This document shows, piece after piece, positions 19,640 to 28,735 of a DNA stretch of 64,000 nt. The position numbers and the translations under genes are program-made. The stretch is from Planctomycetota bacterium (lineage in GTDB: Bacteria > Planctomycetota > UBA1135 > UBA2386). Numbering within the stretch: the stretch's first letter is position 1; every line of letters starts with the position of its first letter. The stretch is from contig JAEUHP010000008.1 in NCBI GenBank assembly GCA_016795295.1, positions 20,389-84,388 of the forward strand. The letters run 5' to 3'. The notes under the pieces are model-generated. The model saw only the letters and a list, made by a program, of their open reading frames with translations. It had not been told where the DNA came from and searched no databases.

Positions 19640-19993
19640 TTGCCCTACGACCCTTCGAACGTGTTCGCACGCATCCTGCGCCGTGAGCTGCCGGCGCAGT
19701 TCCTGCACGAGGACGAGCACTGCGTCGCGTTCCGCGACGTGGCGCCGCAGGCGCCGACCCACTTCCTGGTGATCCCCAAAGCGCCGTTGGCGCGGCTCGC
19801 GGATGCGGGGCCGGAGGCGGCGCCGCTCCTGGGCCACTTGCTGCTGGTGGCCGCTCGGGTGGCCCGCACCCTCGGGGTCGCTGAGGATGGCTTCCGTCTG
19901 GTGGTCAACAACGGGGCTGGCGCCGGGCAGACCGTGTTCCATCTGCACGTGCACGTGCTCGCCGGCCGGTCCCTGTCCTGGCCGCCGGGCTGA
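19640..19993 (+). CDS. HIT family nucleotide-binding hydrolase
   Basis: A 117-residue protein of the HINT/PKCI-like HIT branch. The opening (YDPSNVFARILRRELPA), HEDEHCVAFRDVAPQAPTHF, and the catalytic histidine triad HLHVHVL at about 101-107 are standard. Such proteins hydrolyse adenosine phosphoramidates or related nucleotides. The length fits the family if translation begins at TTG 19640; the open frame continues upstream to ATG 19454, but that stretch is not conserved-looking. The start is therefore uncertain. The TPR gene starts 4 bp after the stop, so the two are probably co-transcribed. Confidence 0.88.
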   Translation: MPYDPSNVFARILRRELPAQFLHEDEHCVAFRDVAPQAPTHFLVIPKAPLARLADAGPEAAPLLGHLLLVAARVARTLGVAEDGFRLVVNNGAGAGQTVFHLHVHVLAGRSLSWPPG

Positions 19994-19997
19994 CGCC

Positions 19998-21833
19998 ATG
20001 GCCGAACCACCCGACCTGCCGGAGTTGCCCGAGAGCCTCGACGACCCGGACGTGCTGTTCCTGCCGTTGGCATTGTCCGCCGACTTGGCCTTGCCGGCTT
20101 TGCCGCCGGGCCTGGACGGTCGGGTGTTGGCGCGCCGCCTGCCGGATTTCGTCCATCAGGTGCTCAACCAGGGCCGGCCGTTGCCGACCGCGATGCTCGA
20201 GTTGCAGACCACCGAAGAGGACGGTCCGGTGCGTTGGCTGCCGGTCGACGATGTTCCGGACTTCGACGCGGCCTTCGACCTGGTGCCCGACGACCTGCCG
20301 GTGCGTGCGGTGGTCGCCGGCCGCTTGGGACCGATGGAAGGTGGGGTGCGCGTCGAGTTCCACGTGTTCCGCGACGACGATGGCGAGCCGGGCGGCGAAC
20401 CGATCACGGCGATGGTGGCTGGGCAGGTGCTGTTCGCGGATCCGGTGGCCGGCCTCTTGAAGCTCGCGCGGCACTTGGCGCGGTTGTTGGACCTGCGCTT
20501 CGAACTGCCGCCGCCGGGCCTCCTGACCCGGGATGCGCTGGCCTTCGCCCATTTCCTGCTTGGTCTCGACCACGCCATCCTGCTCAGCGGCGACCTGGAC
20601 ATCGCGGTCCCGGACGATCGCGAGGCGCTGATCCAGCCGTTCGCCGAAGCGCTGCAGCGCGACCCGCGCTTTGGGCTGGCGCTGCGCTTGGCCACCGCCA
20701 CCGCGGCGTTGGCTCTCGACGAAGAACTCCTGGACAAGGCGGCGGTGGCGCGCTTCCTCGATCGCTGCTACCACAGCCAGCCGGTCGACGGCGATGGTTG
20801 TGTGGCGGTGGCCGAACAGTTGGTGGAGCTGGGCGACTTGGGGCGGGCCCGCCAGTGGCTCGAGCACGCTTCGCACCTGGAGCCGCCGCCGCCGCGCGGC
20901 TTGGAACATCTCGGCCTGTTGTTGGCCAATCGCGGGGAGCTGGGGCGGGCTGCGGCGCTGTGGCAGCGCGGCGCGGAGCTCGACGGCCATCCGGATTTCT
21001 GTGCCCACCTGGCCCAGCTCGCTTTCGCCGAGGGGCGCGACGCCGACGCCTGGCAGCACCTGCGCTGGGGGCTGCAGCGGCTGCGCGAACGCACGGTGCG
21101 CGCCCGCGAATGGGACGATGGGGCCCGGCGCGGCGTGCTGTTGCAGGTCCTGGCCGACCTGCTGGTGCAGCGTGCGGCGCCGCCCGACTTCGCGGTGGCA
21201 CTCGCGGGCCTCGCCGGCCGCTTGGCTGGCACGGATCGAGGTTGGCTCGGGCTCGCCCTGCAAGCGCAAGGCGCCGTGGCCCTGGCGCGCACCGAACTGC
21301 GCGCGGCGCTGCGGTTCCCGCTGCTGCCCGCCGAAGTGCGGGACCGGTGCGCCCGTGCTTGGTTGCAGCTCGACGAGCCGGACTTCGAGGCCAGCTTCGC
21401 ACGGGCCGTGGAGCGCGCGGAGCGGGGGCGCGACCCGGCGGGTTGCCTCGACCGTTTCCGCGGTTGGTTCGAGCGGCAGCCGCAGTTCTGGCCCGCGATC
21501 TACTACGTGGCGCTGATCGAACGGCGGCTCGGCCGGCACGACCAAGCGCTCGACCTGCTGGCCAAGGCGCTCGAGTTCGCCCCTGGGCAGCCCGACCTGC
21601 TGTTCGCCATGGCGGAACTGTTCTCGGCGCGCGGCAACGACAAGCGGGCCTTGGAACTGATCGACGAAGCCTTGTCGGGACGGCCGCAGGCCGCGCGTTT
21701 CCACGCGGCGCGGGTGCGTTGCCTGCGCGGGCTCGGCCGGCTCGGCGAGGCGCGCGAGCACCTGCAGTCGATCGTCGAGGCCGGCATCGATTCGCCGGAG
21801 CTGCGCAAGTTGCGGCGCGCGTTGCGGCGCTGA
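19998..21833 (+). CDS. TPR-repeat protein
   Basis: A 611-residue cytoplasmic protein. The N-terminal part (1 to about 200) is acidic and Leu/Pro-rich with no recognised domain. From about 270 to the end there are TPR-like helical hairpins: DLGRARQWLEHASHLEPPPP, GELGRAAALWQRGAELDGHP, DQALDLLAKALEFAPGQPDL and DKRALELIDEALSGRPQAAR. TPRs mediate protein-protein contact; no partner can be named. No signal peptide or membrane span is evident. It begins 4 bp after the HIT gene and converges on the glycosyltransferase gene. Confidence 0.85.
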   Translation: MAEPPDLPELPESLDDPDVLFLPLALSADLALPALPPGLDGRVLARRLPDFVHQVLNQGRPLPTAMLELQTTEEDGPVRWLPVDDVPDFDAAFDLVPDDLPVRAVVAGRLGPMEGGVRVEFHVFRDDDGEPGGEPITAMVAGQVLFADPVAGLLKLARHLARLLDLRFELPPPGLLTRDALAFAHFLLGLDHAILLSGDLDIAVPDDREALIQPFAEALQRDPRFGLALRLATATAALALDEELLDKAAVARFLDRCYHSQPVDGDGCVAVAEQLVELGDLGRARQWLEHASHLEPPPPRGLEHLGLLLANRGELGRAAALWQRGAELDGHPDFCAHLAQLAFAEGRDADAWQHLRWGLQRLRERTVRAREWDDGARRGVLLQVLADLLVQRAAPPDFAVALAGLAGRLAGTDRGWLGLALQAQGAVALARTELRAALRFPLLPAEVRDRCARAWLQLDEPDFEASFARAVERAERGRDPAGCLDRFRGWFERQPQFWPAIYYVALIERRLGRHDQALDLLAKALEFAPGQPDLLFAMAELFSARGNDKRALELIDEALSGRPQAARFHAARVRCLRGLGRLGEAREHLQSIVEAGIDSPELRKLRRALRR

Positions 21834-21923
21834 GCGGTTCCAGATCGCCAAGCTTGGCCCCGCCAACCTGACCGGTGCCCTCGGCGCCGACCGGTGCCGG
21901 TGGCCCGCTGCCGATGCCAAGCG

Positions 21924-24131
21924 TCAGGTCGTGCGCCGGTCCTTGCGCCGCCCGTGCCAACGCAGGGCCGACCCGACCAGCCAGCGGCCGACCCGGCCGA
22001 GCGCCGGATGCCGGTCGGCGAAGCGCCCGAGCACGAACGCCAGCTGGTCGCGCACCCGCATGGCCCGCCGGTCGGGGTCCTGCAGCCGCCGCGCCAGCCC
22101 ACGCGCGTCCTGCCACAGGTCGCTCGGGTGCCCCAAGGCCGCCACCAGGGCGCCGACGCCCCAACCCTGGATCAGCGTGGTCAGCAGTTCGCGTTCGGCC
22201 GGCCCGTCGGCGGTCGGCCAGTGCCGTTCGACCAGCAGCCCGAGCAGGGCCAGGTGCCGGTCGAACGCGGTCGCGGCCATCATCGAATCCGGCCGCACGC
22301 GGTAGTCGTAGAGCACGCGCGGCACGACCACCCGCGGCAGGCCGAGACGCAGGAAGTCGAGCCACAGCGCCCAGTCCGAGTAGCAGTCGACCACGGGGTC
22401 GTAGCGCAGCCCGTGGTCGCGGAACACGCTGGCGCGGAACAGGGCACCGGCATCGCCGAGCGAGTTGCGGAACAAGGCCAGCGGGCGGTCGAACGGCAGG
22501 GGCTCGGCCAGCACCATGGGCGTCCCATTGCGGTCGTCGAACGCCTGCAAACGGCCCGCGACGGCCAGCGCTTCAGGGGCCGCGGCCAAGGCCTGCAGCG
22601 CCGTGGCGAGGGCGTCCGGCCGCAGCAGGTTGTCGGCGTCGAGGCAGAAGCAGCACTCCCCGGTGGCGTGTTCGATGGCGTGGTTGCGCGCCGAAGCGAG
22701 GCCGCCGTTCGGTTTGCGCAGGATCCGCACCCGCGGGTCGATGCGGGCCAACGCGGCCAGGATCGCCGCGGCGTCCGGGCGCGGCGAGCCATCGTCGACC
22801 ACCAGGATCTCGAGGTCCCGGTGGCTCTGCGCCGCCGCGGAGCGCACTGCGGCGCCGACCATGGCCTCGTCTTCGCGGTGGTAGGGCACCAGCACGGACA
22901 CGCGTGGTGGTGGCTTCGGGCTGGCTGGGCGGCGAGGGCGCCGCCGGTGGGTTTCGACCAACTGCTCGATCGCCGTGACGTAGTGGCGCGGGTCGGCCAG
23001 GCTGCGGCTGCGTTCGGCGGCGGCTGCGCCGATGGCCGGCAGGCGGTCGAGTGCGGGTGCGAGTTCGTGCCGCAGCACCCGCACCAGGTCGTCGGCCGAA
23101 CCGCCGTCGACCAGGAAGCCGCTGCGGCCGGGTTCGATCATCTCGGCCATGCCGCTGTTGCGGCCGCCGACCACGACGCGCGCCTCGGCCATCGCTTCGA
23201 GGCAGGCGTTGGGCCAGTTGTCCCAGGGCGACGGCAGCAGCACCACATCGGCCGCGCGCAGCCGCGCCAACAGTTGTTCGCGGGGCAGCGGCGGCAGGTA
23301 GCGCACGTTCGGCGGGCCGTGGCGGCGCAGCGCTTCGACTTCGCTGGTCTGCAGCGGTGCCGTGGGGCCGTCCCGGCCGATGCAGTCCAGGCGCAGCTCG
23401 GGCAGTTGGGCGAACGCCGCGGCCAGTTCGCGCACGCCTTTGCGCGGTTCGATGCGGCCGCAGAACACGAAGTCGAGGTCCGCGAGGCGTGTCCGCGGCG
23501 CCGGCGGGGGCGGGGCGGTGGCCGGCAGTTGCAGCGGATAGCGCACCAAGGGGATCGCGGCCGGGTCGAGGCCGAGGCGCTCGGCGACCAGTTCGCGCAG
23601 GCGCGCCGACGGCGACCAGAGCCTCGGCGCATGGCGGATCGTCTCGTGTTCGAGTGCGGCGACCTCGCGCTCGTGCGGCCCGTAGACGTGCAGCGCCCGG
23701 TTGTGCTGCCAGCACTCGAAGGTCGGCGAGTGCAGGGCCACCACGACCAGGGCCGGATCGAGGCTGCCGAACAGCCGCTGCTCGGCCACCGCGACGGCGC
23801 CCGCGGCGCCGTAGTCCGGGAACTCGAGATAGTCGAACGGCACGGCGGCCGCGCGCAGGGCGTCGTAGGCGCGCTGCGCGAAGTCGAGCGTCGGATGGGC
23901 CTGCGCGAAGCGCAGCCGGGGTGCCGCTGCAGCCACTTCTTCGACGAAGCGCACCTGCGCGAACTCGGGCAGGGTCCGCAGTTCGTCGATGCGGGCCGGC
24001 TCTGGGTGTTGCGTCACCAGCCACACTTCGTGGCCGGCCGCGGTCAGCGCCTTGGCGGCCTGGCGCACGTAGGTGCCGATGCCCCCGTGGTGGAAGCCGC
24101 CGATCTCGGTGCTCACCAGCGCACATCTCAT
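21924..24131 (-). CDS. Bifunctional glycosyltransferase (GT4-like + GT2-like)
   Basis: A 735-residue protein with two glycosyltransferase modules. Residues 1 to about 390 are GT-B/GT4-like: MRCALVSTEIGGFHHGGIGT at the N-terminus, FVFCGRIEPRKGVREL, and VLLPSPWDNWPNACLEAMA with the EPGRSGFLV element. Residues about 405-700 are GT-A/GT2-like: VSVLVPYHREDEAMVGAAVR, ILVVDDGSPRPDA and FCLDADNLLRP (D-x-D) with GLASARNHAIEHATG. It probably adds sugars to a surface polysaccharide or glycolipid. Donor and acceptor are unknown. No membrane segment is obvious. ATG at 24131 coincides with the family start. Confidence 0.9.
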   Translation of the reverse strand: MRCALVSTEIGGFHHGGIGTYVRQAAKALTAAGHEVWLVTQHPEPARIDELRTLPEFAQVRFVEEVAAAAPRLRFAQAHPTLDFAQRAYDALRAAAVPFDYLEFPDYGAAGAVAVAEQRLFGSLDPALVVVALHSPTFECWQHNRALHVYGPHEREVAALEHETIRHAPRLWSPSARLRELVAERLGLDPAAIPLVRYPLQLPATAPPPPAPRTRLADLDFVFCGRIEPRKGVRELAAAFAQLPELRLDCIGRDGPTAPLQTSEVEALRRHGPPNVRYLPPLPREQLLARLRAADVVLLPSPWDNWPNACLEAMAEARVVVGGRNSGMAEMIEPGRSGFLVDGGSADDLVRVLRHELAPALDRLPAIGAAAAERSRSLADPRHYVTAIEQLVETHRRRPRRPASPKPPPRVSVLVPYHREDEAMVGAAVRSAAAQSHRDLEILVVDDGSPRPDAAAILAALARIDPRVRILRKPNGGLASARNHAIEHATGECCFCLDADNLLRPDALATALQALAAAPEALAVAGRLQAFDDRNGTPMVLAEPLPFDRPLALFRNSLGDAGALFRASVFRDHGLRYDPVVDCYSDWALWLDFLRLGLPRVVVPRVLYDYRVRPDSMMAATAFDRHLALLGLLVERHWPTADGPAERELLTTLIQGWGVGALVAALGHPSDLWQDARGLARRLQDPDRRAMRVRDQLAFVLGRFADRHPALGRVGRWLVGSALRWHGRRKDRRTT

Positions 24132-24243
24132 GGTCGTGGCTCGGGGCGGGGCGCGGCGGGGCGGCGAAGCATGCGCTGGCAGCCTAGCGCTGCGCCGGGC
24201 GCCGGGCATCCCTGCACTGCGCCAGCCCGGCGGCGCTGCCGGT

Positions 24244-25419
24244 TCAGCGGGGTGGCGCGGCGAGCTGGCCGAGGTCGGGGCGCGGCACGCTGCTGCTGTG
24301 CAGCAAGTGGTCGAGCTTCTCGCTGGCGAGCCAGTCGTAGACCAGCGCGATCGGCGTGCACAGGCCCATGTGCGGCACCACCACCGGGTTGCCCTTGCCA
24401 TGGGTGTAGATCTTGCTGAACACCCCGAGCAGCTGCCGGGTGTCGGTCAAGTAGATGCCGCCGCCGCTGTTGCCGAAGTAGGTCGGCGCGTTGATCATCC
24501 AGTAGTTGGCGCCGTTCAGCTCGTTGCGCAGCGAACTGACTTCGCCGTGGCTCGGCACCGGGTCGTTGCCGAGCGGGCAGCCGACCGCGCACACCGGGTC
24601 CCAGACCTTGACCCTGGCGGCTTCTTCGCGCGACAGCACGTTGGCGACGTTCGGCAGCTTGCGGTCGGTGAACAACCGCACCAGCGCGGCGTCGATCTTC
24701 GGCTGGCTGGCGACCATGCGCCCCTTGACCACGTATTTTTCGTTGGGCAGGTAGACCGTGACGTCGAAGCCGTCGCGCGCGGCGCGCGGCGTGTCGGCCA
24801 GGATGTTGCGCACCACGTGGTGGCTGGTCAGCACGTAGTTCTCGACCTTCTTGGTGGTCGGATTCTCGTCCGAGAAGATCAAGGTGCCCGAACCCACCGT
24901 GTCGTCGCCGCTCAGCTGCACGGTCGGCAACAGCATGGTCTTGGTCAGTTCGTTCGGGTCGCGGTGCAGTTGGCCGGCCAGGGTCGCCACGGCGTCCTGG
25001 GTGGCGGTGATGCGTTGTGCGGCGTCGCGTTCGCGGGTGCGCACCTCGGAGAGGTAGGCGTCGACCAGCTGCTTGGTGCGCTCGAAGTCGGTCGACAGCT
25101 GGTTGCGGAACGTCGTCACTTCGTGCCGGGCGCGTTGCACTTCGAGGGCCAGCCCCGCGGCATGCGCCGAGCCGGCGTCGGCCTTCTTCAGCTGCTCTTC
25201 GAGCTGTCCCAGCCGGGTTTCGGTGGCGGCCAGCACCTGCTGGCGGAGTGCCTCCACGTCCTGCGGGCTGCTGGCGCGCGCCACGGCATCGGCGACCTGG
25301 TGCTCCAGGGTCGCCATGTGCTGTTGCTGCGCCTCCAGGCGGGCCAGCTGATGATGGAACGAGCCCATCACCACCACGGCCGTGAGGCCGCCGAACACTT
25401 CGAGCAAGGTGCGTTTCAT
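24244..25419 (-). CDS. Membrane-anchored coiled-coil trypsin-like serine protease
   Basis: A 391-residue protein. A short hydrophobic segment at about 6-20 (LEVFGGLTAVVVMGS) anchors it. A long coiled-coil-like region follows (about 24-155, rich in Gln, Glu, Leu and Ala). The C-terminal domain is trypsin-like S1. The catalytic triad can be read as His in TSHHVV (about H201), Asp in IDAALVRL (D243) and Ser in YFGNSGGG (S318). No PDZ domain follows, unlike DegP/HtrA. Upstream GAAGAAG may act as a weak ribosome-binding site. It lies 112 bp before the glycosyltransferase on the same strand. Substrates are unknown; a periplasmic quality-control or processing role is inferred. Confidence 0.88.
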   Translation of the reverse strand: MKRTLLEVFGGLTAVVVMGSFHHQLARLEAQQQHMATLEHQVADAVARASSPQDVEALRQQVLAATETRLGQLEEQLKKADAGSAHAAGLALEVQRARHEVTTFRNQLSTDFERTKQLVDAYLSEVRTRERDAAQRITATQDAVATLAGQLHRDPNELTKTMLLPTVQLSGDDTVGSGTLIFSDENPTTKKVENYVLTSHHVVRNILADTPRAARDGFDVTVYLPNEKYVVKGRMVASQPKIDAALVRLFTDRKLPNVANVLSREEAARVKVWDPVCAVGCPLGNDPVPSHGEVSSLRNELNGANYWMINAPTYFGNSGGGIYLTDTRQLLGVFSKIYTHGKGNPVVVPHMGLCTPIALVYDWLASEKLDHLLHSSSVPRPDLGQLAAPPR

Positions 25420-25718
25420 CCGCTTCTTCGTGAGTCCCAGGTGCTGCCGTTCGCCCCGATGCCGCACCCGGCTTCGGCGCCCTCGCAGAGGGTGCTGAAG
25501 AAAAAAACAACTATGGTCCCAGCAAGGACTTGGGACAGCCATGCCATGGCCGGTTCCGGATCCTCGGGCGCCTGCCGGCGGGGCCGATTTTGCCGCCCGG
25601 ACCGCGCCCGGCTGCTGCAAGAACCAGCAGTTTGCCCAGAGCGTTGCGAGGTTCGACAGCCGGTCGGCCACCGGGCGGGCTAGACTGCTCGGCCCGGCGC
25701 TGCGCCGGATCCTCCCGC
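25420..25718. other. Divergent region between protease gene and ribBA
   Basis: The 299-bp interval has no credible gene. It holds an A-tract near 25498-25510 and a small CCCTC/GAGGG hairpin beside it. TAGACT at 25681-25686 could serve as the ribBA -10 box. No FMN riboswitch structure was recognised. Confidence 0.5.
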
Positions 25719-26951
25719 ATGACGTTCGCCACGATTCCAGAACTGCTCGACGAACTGGCCAAGGGCCGGCCGATCGTGCTCGTCGACGACCCCGACCGCG
25801 AGAACGAGGGCGACCTGTGCTTCGCCGCCCAGTTCGCCACCCCCGAGCTGGTCAACCAGATGATCCGCGATGCCCGCGGCTTGGTCTGCCTGGCGCTCGA
25901 TCCGGCGATCTGCGACCAGTTGCAGCTGCCGATGCAGGTGCAGGAGAACAAGTCGCGCTTCGGCACCGCGTTCACGGTCAGCATCGAGGCCGCGGACGGC
26001 GTGTCGACCGGGATTTCGGCCAAGGACCGAGCCCGCACCATCCTGGCGGCCGTGGCGCCCGAGGCGAAGCCGCAGGATCTGGCGCGCCCCGGCCACGTGT
26101 TCCCGCTGCGCGCCCGCGAGGGTGGGGTGCTGGTGCGCACCGGCCAGACCGAGGGCATCGTCGACCTGTGCCGGCTGGCCGGCCTGCGCCCCGCGGGTGT
26201 GATCTGCGAGATCATCAAGGACGACGGCGAGATGGCCCGGGTACCCGACCTCGAGCAGTTCTGCGCGAAGTTCGGCGTCAAGATGGGCGCCATCGCCGAC
26301 TTGGTGGAGTACCGTCGCCGCCGCGAGCGCCTGATCGAACGGGTCGCCGTGGCACGCATGCCGACGCAGTTCGGCATGTTCGATTGCCACACCTACCACA
26401 GCCTGGTCGACGGCCGGACCCACATGGCGCTGGCCCTGGGCATCGATCGGGTCGGCGGCACTGGGCGCTTCCCGCCGCTGGCAGGGCCGGTATTGGTCCG
26501 GGTGCACTCGCAGTGCCTGACCGGCGATGTGTTCGGTTCGCTGCGCTGCGACTGCGGCGAGCAGCTGCACGAGGCGATGCGGCGCATCCAGGCGGCTGGG
26601 CGCGGCATCCTGCTCTACATCAGCCAGGAGGGGCGCGGCATCGGCCTCGCCAACAAGCTGCGCGCCTACGCCTTGCAGGACCAGGGGCTCGACACGGTGG
26701 AGGCCAACGTGCACCTCGGCTTCCGCCCGGACGAGCGCGAGTTCGGCACCGGGGCGCAGATCCTGCACGACTTGGGCTGCCGTCAGCTCCGGGTGCTGAC
26801 CAACAACCCGAAGAAACTGAACGGGCTCGCCGGGTACGGCCTCGAAGTGGTCGAGCACGAGCCGCTGCGGATTGCACCGAACCCGCACAACCAACGCTAC
26901 TTGGAGACCAAGCGCGACAAGTTGGGGCACCTCCTGGCCAAGCCGGAATGA
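25719..26951 (+). CDS. ribBA: RibBA: 3,4-dihydroxy-2-butanone-4-phosphate synthase / GTP cyclohydrolase II
   Basis: A 410-residue bifunctional riboflavin enzyme. The N-terminal DHBP synthase domain (about 1-200) shows VLVDDPDRENEGD, TAFTVSIEAADGVSTGISAKDRA and GHVFPLRAREGGVL. The C-terminal GTP cyclohydrolase II domain (about 205-405) has the zinc ligands C266, C277 and C279 in HSQCLTGDVFGSLRCDCGEQ. ISQEGRGIGL and LTNNPKKLNGL are also present. It makes both precursors of riboflavin, from ribulose 5-phosphate and GTP. ATG at 25719 has CCTCC-like sequence but no proper Shine-Dalgarno upstream. The sigma factor gene starts about 70 bp downstream on the same strand. Confidence 0.96.
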   Translation: MTFATIPELLDELAKGRPIVLVDDPDRENEGDLCFAAQFATPELVNQMIRDARGLVCLALDPAICDQLQLPMQVQENKSRFGTAFTVSIEAADGVSTGISAKDRARTILAAVAPEAKPQDLARPGHVFPLRAREGGVLVRTGQTEGIVDLCRLAGLRPAGVICEIIKDDGEMARVPDLEQFCAKFGVKMGAIADLVEYRRRRERLIERVAVARMPTQFGMFDCHTYHSLVDGRTHMALALGIDRVGGTGRFPPLAGPVLVRVHSQCLTGDVFGSLRCDCGEQLHEAMRRIQAAGRGILLYISQEGRGIGLANKLRAYALQDQGLDTVEANVHLGFRPDEREFGTGAQILHDLGCRQLRVLTNNPKKLNGLAGYGLEVVEHEPLRIAPNPHNQRYLETKRDKLGHLLAKPE

Positions 26952-27021
26952 GGCGGCGGCCCGGACTGCGCGGTGCGGGAAGAAAACCGCGGGCAGCCCT
27001 TCCAAGAGGGACGTGCTGGCC

Positions 27022-27696
27022 TTGAAGCAAGCTCCCGAGACCGACCAAGAACTGATCGCCGCCGTGCTCGCCGGCAGCGAAGCGGCGTTCGCGCAGTTGG
27101 TCGAGCGTTACCGCGACCGGCTGTTCCGGTTGCTCGGCCGCTACTGCCGCGATCCGATCGAAGTGGAGGATCTGGCCCAGGACGTGTTCCTGAAGGTGTT
27201 CCGCAAGCTGCACACGTTCCAGGGCGACTCCGCGTTCTACACCTGGCTCTACCGCATCGCGGTGAACGCCGCGACCGACCGCTTGGCGCGCGCCAGCCAC
27301 CGCCGCCTGAAGTTGGTCGGCGACGATGCCATGCTCGACGGCACCTTCGGCGGGGGCGGCTCCCGTTCGGCGGAGGAAGGCCCGCACGGCTCTGGCTCGC
27401 CCGGGCGCGGCGACGGCCGCCCGCGGCAGGGGGAAGTGGACCGCGACGATCCGGCCGCGCCGCTGCTGCGTGACGAACTGGTCGCGGCGACCCGGCGCAT
27501 CGTCGACGGGCTGCCCGAGAAGTATCGGACGATCCTGATCCTGCGCGAGTTCGAGGACCTTTCCTACACCGAGATCGCCGCGGTGCTGCAGTGCAATCTG
27601 GGCACCGTGGAGTCCCGGCTGTTCCGGGCGCGCCAGCGCTTCAAAGCCGCCCTCGAACAGCACCATCCCGAGTTGCTGCCACGCGGCGCGCCCTGA
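27022..27696 (+). CDS. ECF-type RNA polymerase sigma factor
   Basis: A 224-residue RpoE-like sigma factor. Region 2 is at about 25-92 (VEDLAQDVFLKVFRKLHTF and FYTWLYRIAVNAATD). Region 4 is at about 155-212 (LPEKYRTILILREFEDLSY, EIAAVLQCNLGTVESRLFRA). The linker at about 108-145 is unusually Gly/Ser/Arg-rich. The start is uncertain: TTG 27022 follows AAGAGGG by 11 nt; GTG 27013 is too close to that sequence; an ATG at 26872 would overlap ribBA. Downstream genes (anti-sigma-like, Spy-like, pilus-type pair) are on the same strand with tight spacing and may be its regulon or its controllers. Confidence 0.9.
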   Translation: MKQAPETDQELIAAVLAGSEAAFAQLVERYRDRLFRLLGRYCRDPIEVEDLAQDVFLKVFRKLHTFQGDSAFYTWLYRIAVNAATDRLARASHRRLKLVGDDAMLDGTFGGGGSRSAEEGPHGSGSPGRGDGRPRQGEVDRDDPAAPLLRDELVAATRRIVDGLPEKYRTILILREFEDLSYTEIAAVLQCNLGTVESRLFRARQRFKAALEQHHPELLPRGAP

Positions 27697-27772
27697 CGGC
27701 CGCGCCCGTCTCCATCCCCATCCTCCGTTCCCGTCCCGACCGCCCCGGCACCCGCCCCCTGGTTCCAACCTC

Positions 27773-28261
27773 ATGACCCTCTCCACTGCCGATGCCCGTC
27801 TGTTGGCCCGCTGGCTCGATGGCGAATTGCCGGGTGCCGCCGGTGCGTTGTTCGCCGCCCGGGTTGCTGGCGAGCCCGGACTCGCCGCGGCCTGTGCCGC
27901 CGAGCGCCGGCGCCGCGAACTGGTCGCCGCGGCCGCGGCGGTGCCGACCCCGCGGGCGCGTCCCGGCTTCACGTCCGGCGTCTTGGCCGCCGTGCGCGCC
28001 GCCGGACCGGTGCCGCGCACGCCCGATGCGGATCCGGAGCTCCTGGTGTCGTTCTGCCGGCGCATCCTGTTGGCCGCGGCGGTGCTGGCGGTGGTGGGCT
28101 TGGCTTGGCAGTTCGGCTGGCTGCAGGCCGGTGGCGCGCGGGGCGGCCAGGCACCCGCCACGCTGCAAGCCGCCCCCGACACCGTGCAGCGCGAGATGGA
28201 GCGATTGGACGCCCTCCTGCGGGCCGAAGAGGGCGCGGCATCGCCCGCGCGCCATAAGTGA
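27773..28261 (+). CDS. Putative anti-sigma factor (membrane protein)
   Basis: A 162-residue protein directly after the sigma factor gene. Its N-terminus (LLARWLDGELPGAAGALFAA and RVAGEPGLAAACAAE) resembles the anti-sigma domain of many short ECF partners, but a zinc-binding HxxxCxxC motif is absent. One membrane segment lies at about 97-115 (RRILLAAAVLAVVGLAWQF), followed by a short Ala/Glu-rich periplasmic tail. Likely it sequesters the sigma factor at the membrane. Its TGA overlaps the GTG of the next gene by GTGA. Assignment rests on position and topology more than on sequence. Confidence 0.7.
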   Translation: MTLSTADARLLARWLDGELPGAAGALFAARVAGEPGLAAACAAERRRRELVAAAAAVPTPRARPGFTSGVLAAVRAAGPVPRTPDADPELLVSFCRRILLAAAVLAVVGLAWQFGWLQAGGARGGQAPATLQAAPDTVQREMERLDALLRAEEGAASPARHK

Positions 28262-28656
28262 GACATGCCCGACTCTGGATTCTGGGCGCCGCTTTCGGCA
28301 GCTTCCTCGCCGGCATGAACACCGGCCTCCTGCTGCCGAACCTGTGGACCGCGCCGGAAGACTCGGTGCCGGCCGAAGTGCGCGGCGACGCCGACTACGT
28401 GGCGGTGTTGGCGGCCAGCTACGGGCTGTCCGCGGCGCAGGCCCAGTCGGTGCGCTTCGTGCTGCAAGCGGCGCGCGAGGAAGAGCTGGCGGTGCTGCGC
28501 GCCGCCGAGGCCACCCAACTGCCGCCGGCCCTGCAGGCGCAGCTGCTGGCGGCGCGGGCGCGCGCCGAACAACGGTTGCGCGCCGTGTTGACGCACGAGC
28601 AGCGGACCCGTTACGACGCGGAAAGTCGGCCGGCTGGCCGAGGTGGGTTCCGGTGA
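28258..28656 (+). CDS. Spy/CpxP-like small envelope protein
   Basis: A 132-residue protein starting at GTG 28258 within the stop codon of the putative anti-sigma gene. A hydrophobic N-terminal segment (LWILGAAFGSFLAGMNTGLLL) acts as an anchor or signal. The rest is helical: GLSAAQAQSVRFVLQAAREE, LQAQLLAARARAEQRLRAVL, then THEQRTRYD. The last motif recalls the LTxEQRxxY of Spy/CpxP and heavy-metal-sensor periplasmic proteins. It may sense envelope stress with the sigma/anti-sigma pair; this is inference. No metal ligands are evident. Confidence 0.6.
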   Translation: MRHARLWILGAAFGSFLAGMNTGLLLPNLWTAPEDSVPAEVRGDADYVAVLAASYGLSAAQAQSVRFVLQAAREEELAVLRAAEATQLPPALQAQLLAARARAEQRLRAVLTHEQRTRYDAESRPAGRGGFR

Positions 28657-28735
28657 GCCAGCACGTGGCCACGCCGGCACCGACGGCACCCCTTCGGATC
28701 AAGATCAAGACCACTCGAGCGACGAGGACGACAGC

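Noticed and set aside
25480..25515. Intrinsic terminator at the A-tract between protease gene and ribBA
   Set aside because: The CCCTC/GAGGG hairpin is on the wrong side of the T-run for either strand, and no gene ends here.
25515..25718. FMN riboswitch before ribBA
   Set aside because: None of the conserved FMN-element helices or loops could be recognised.
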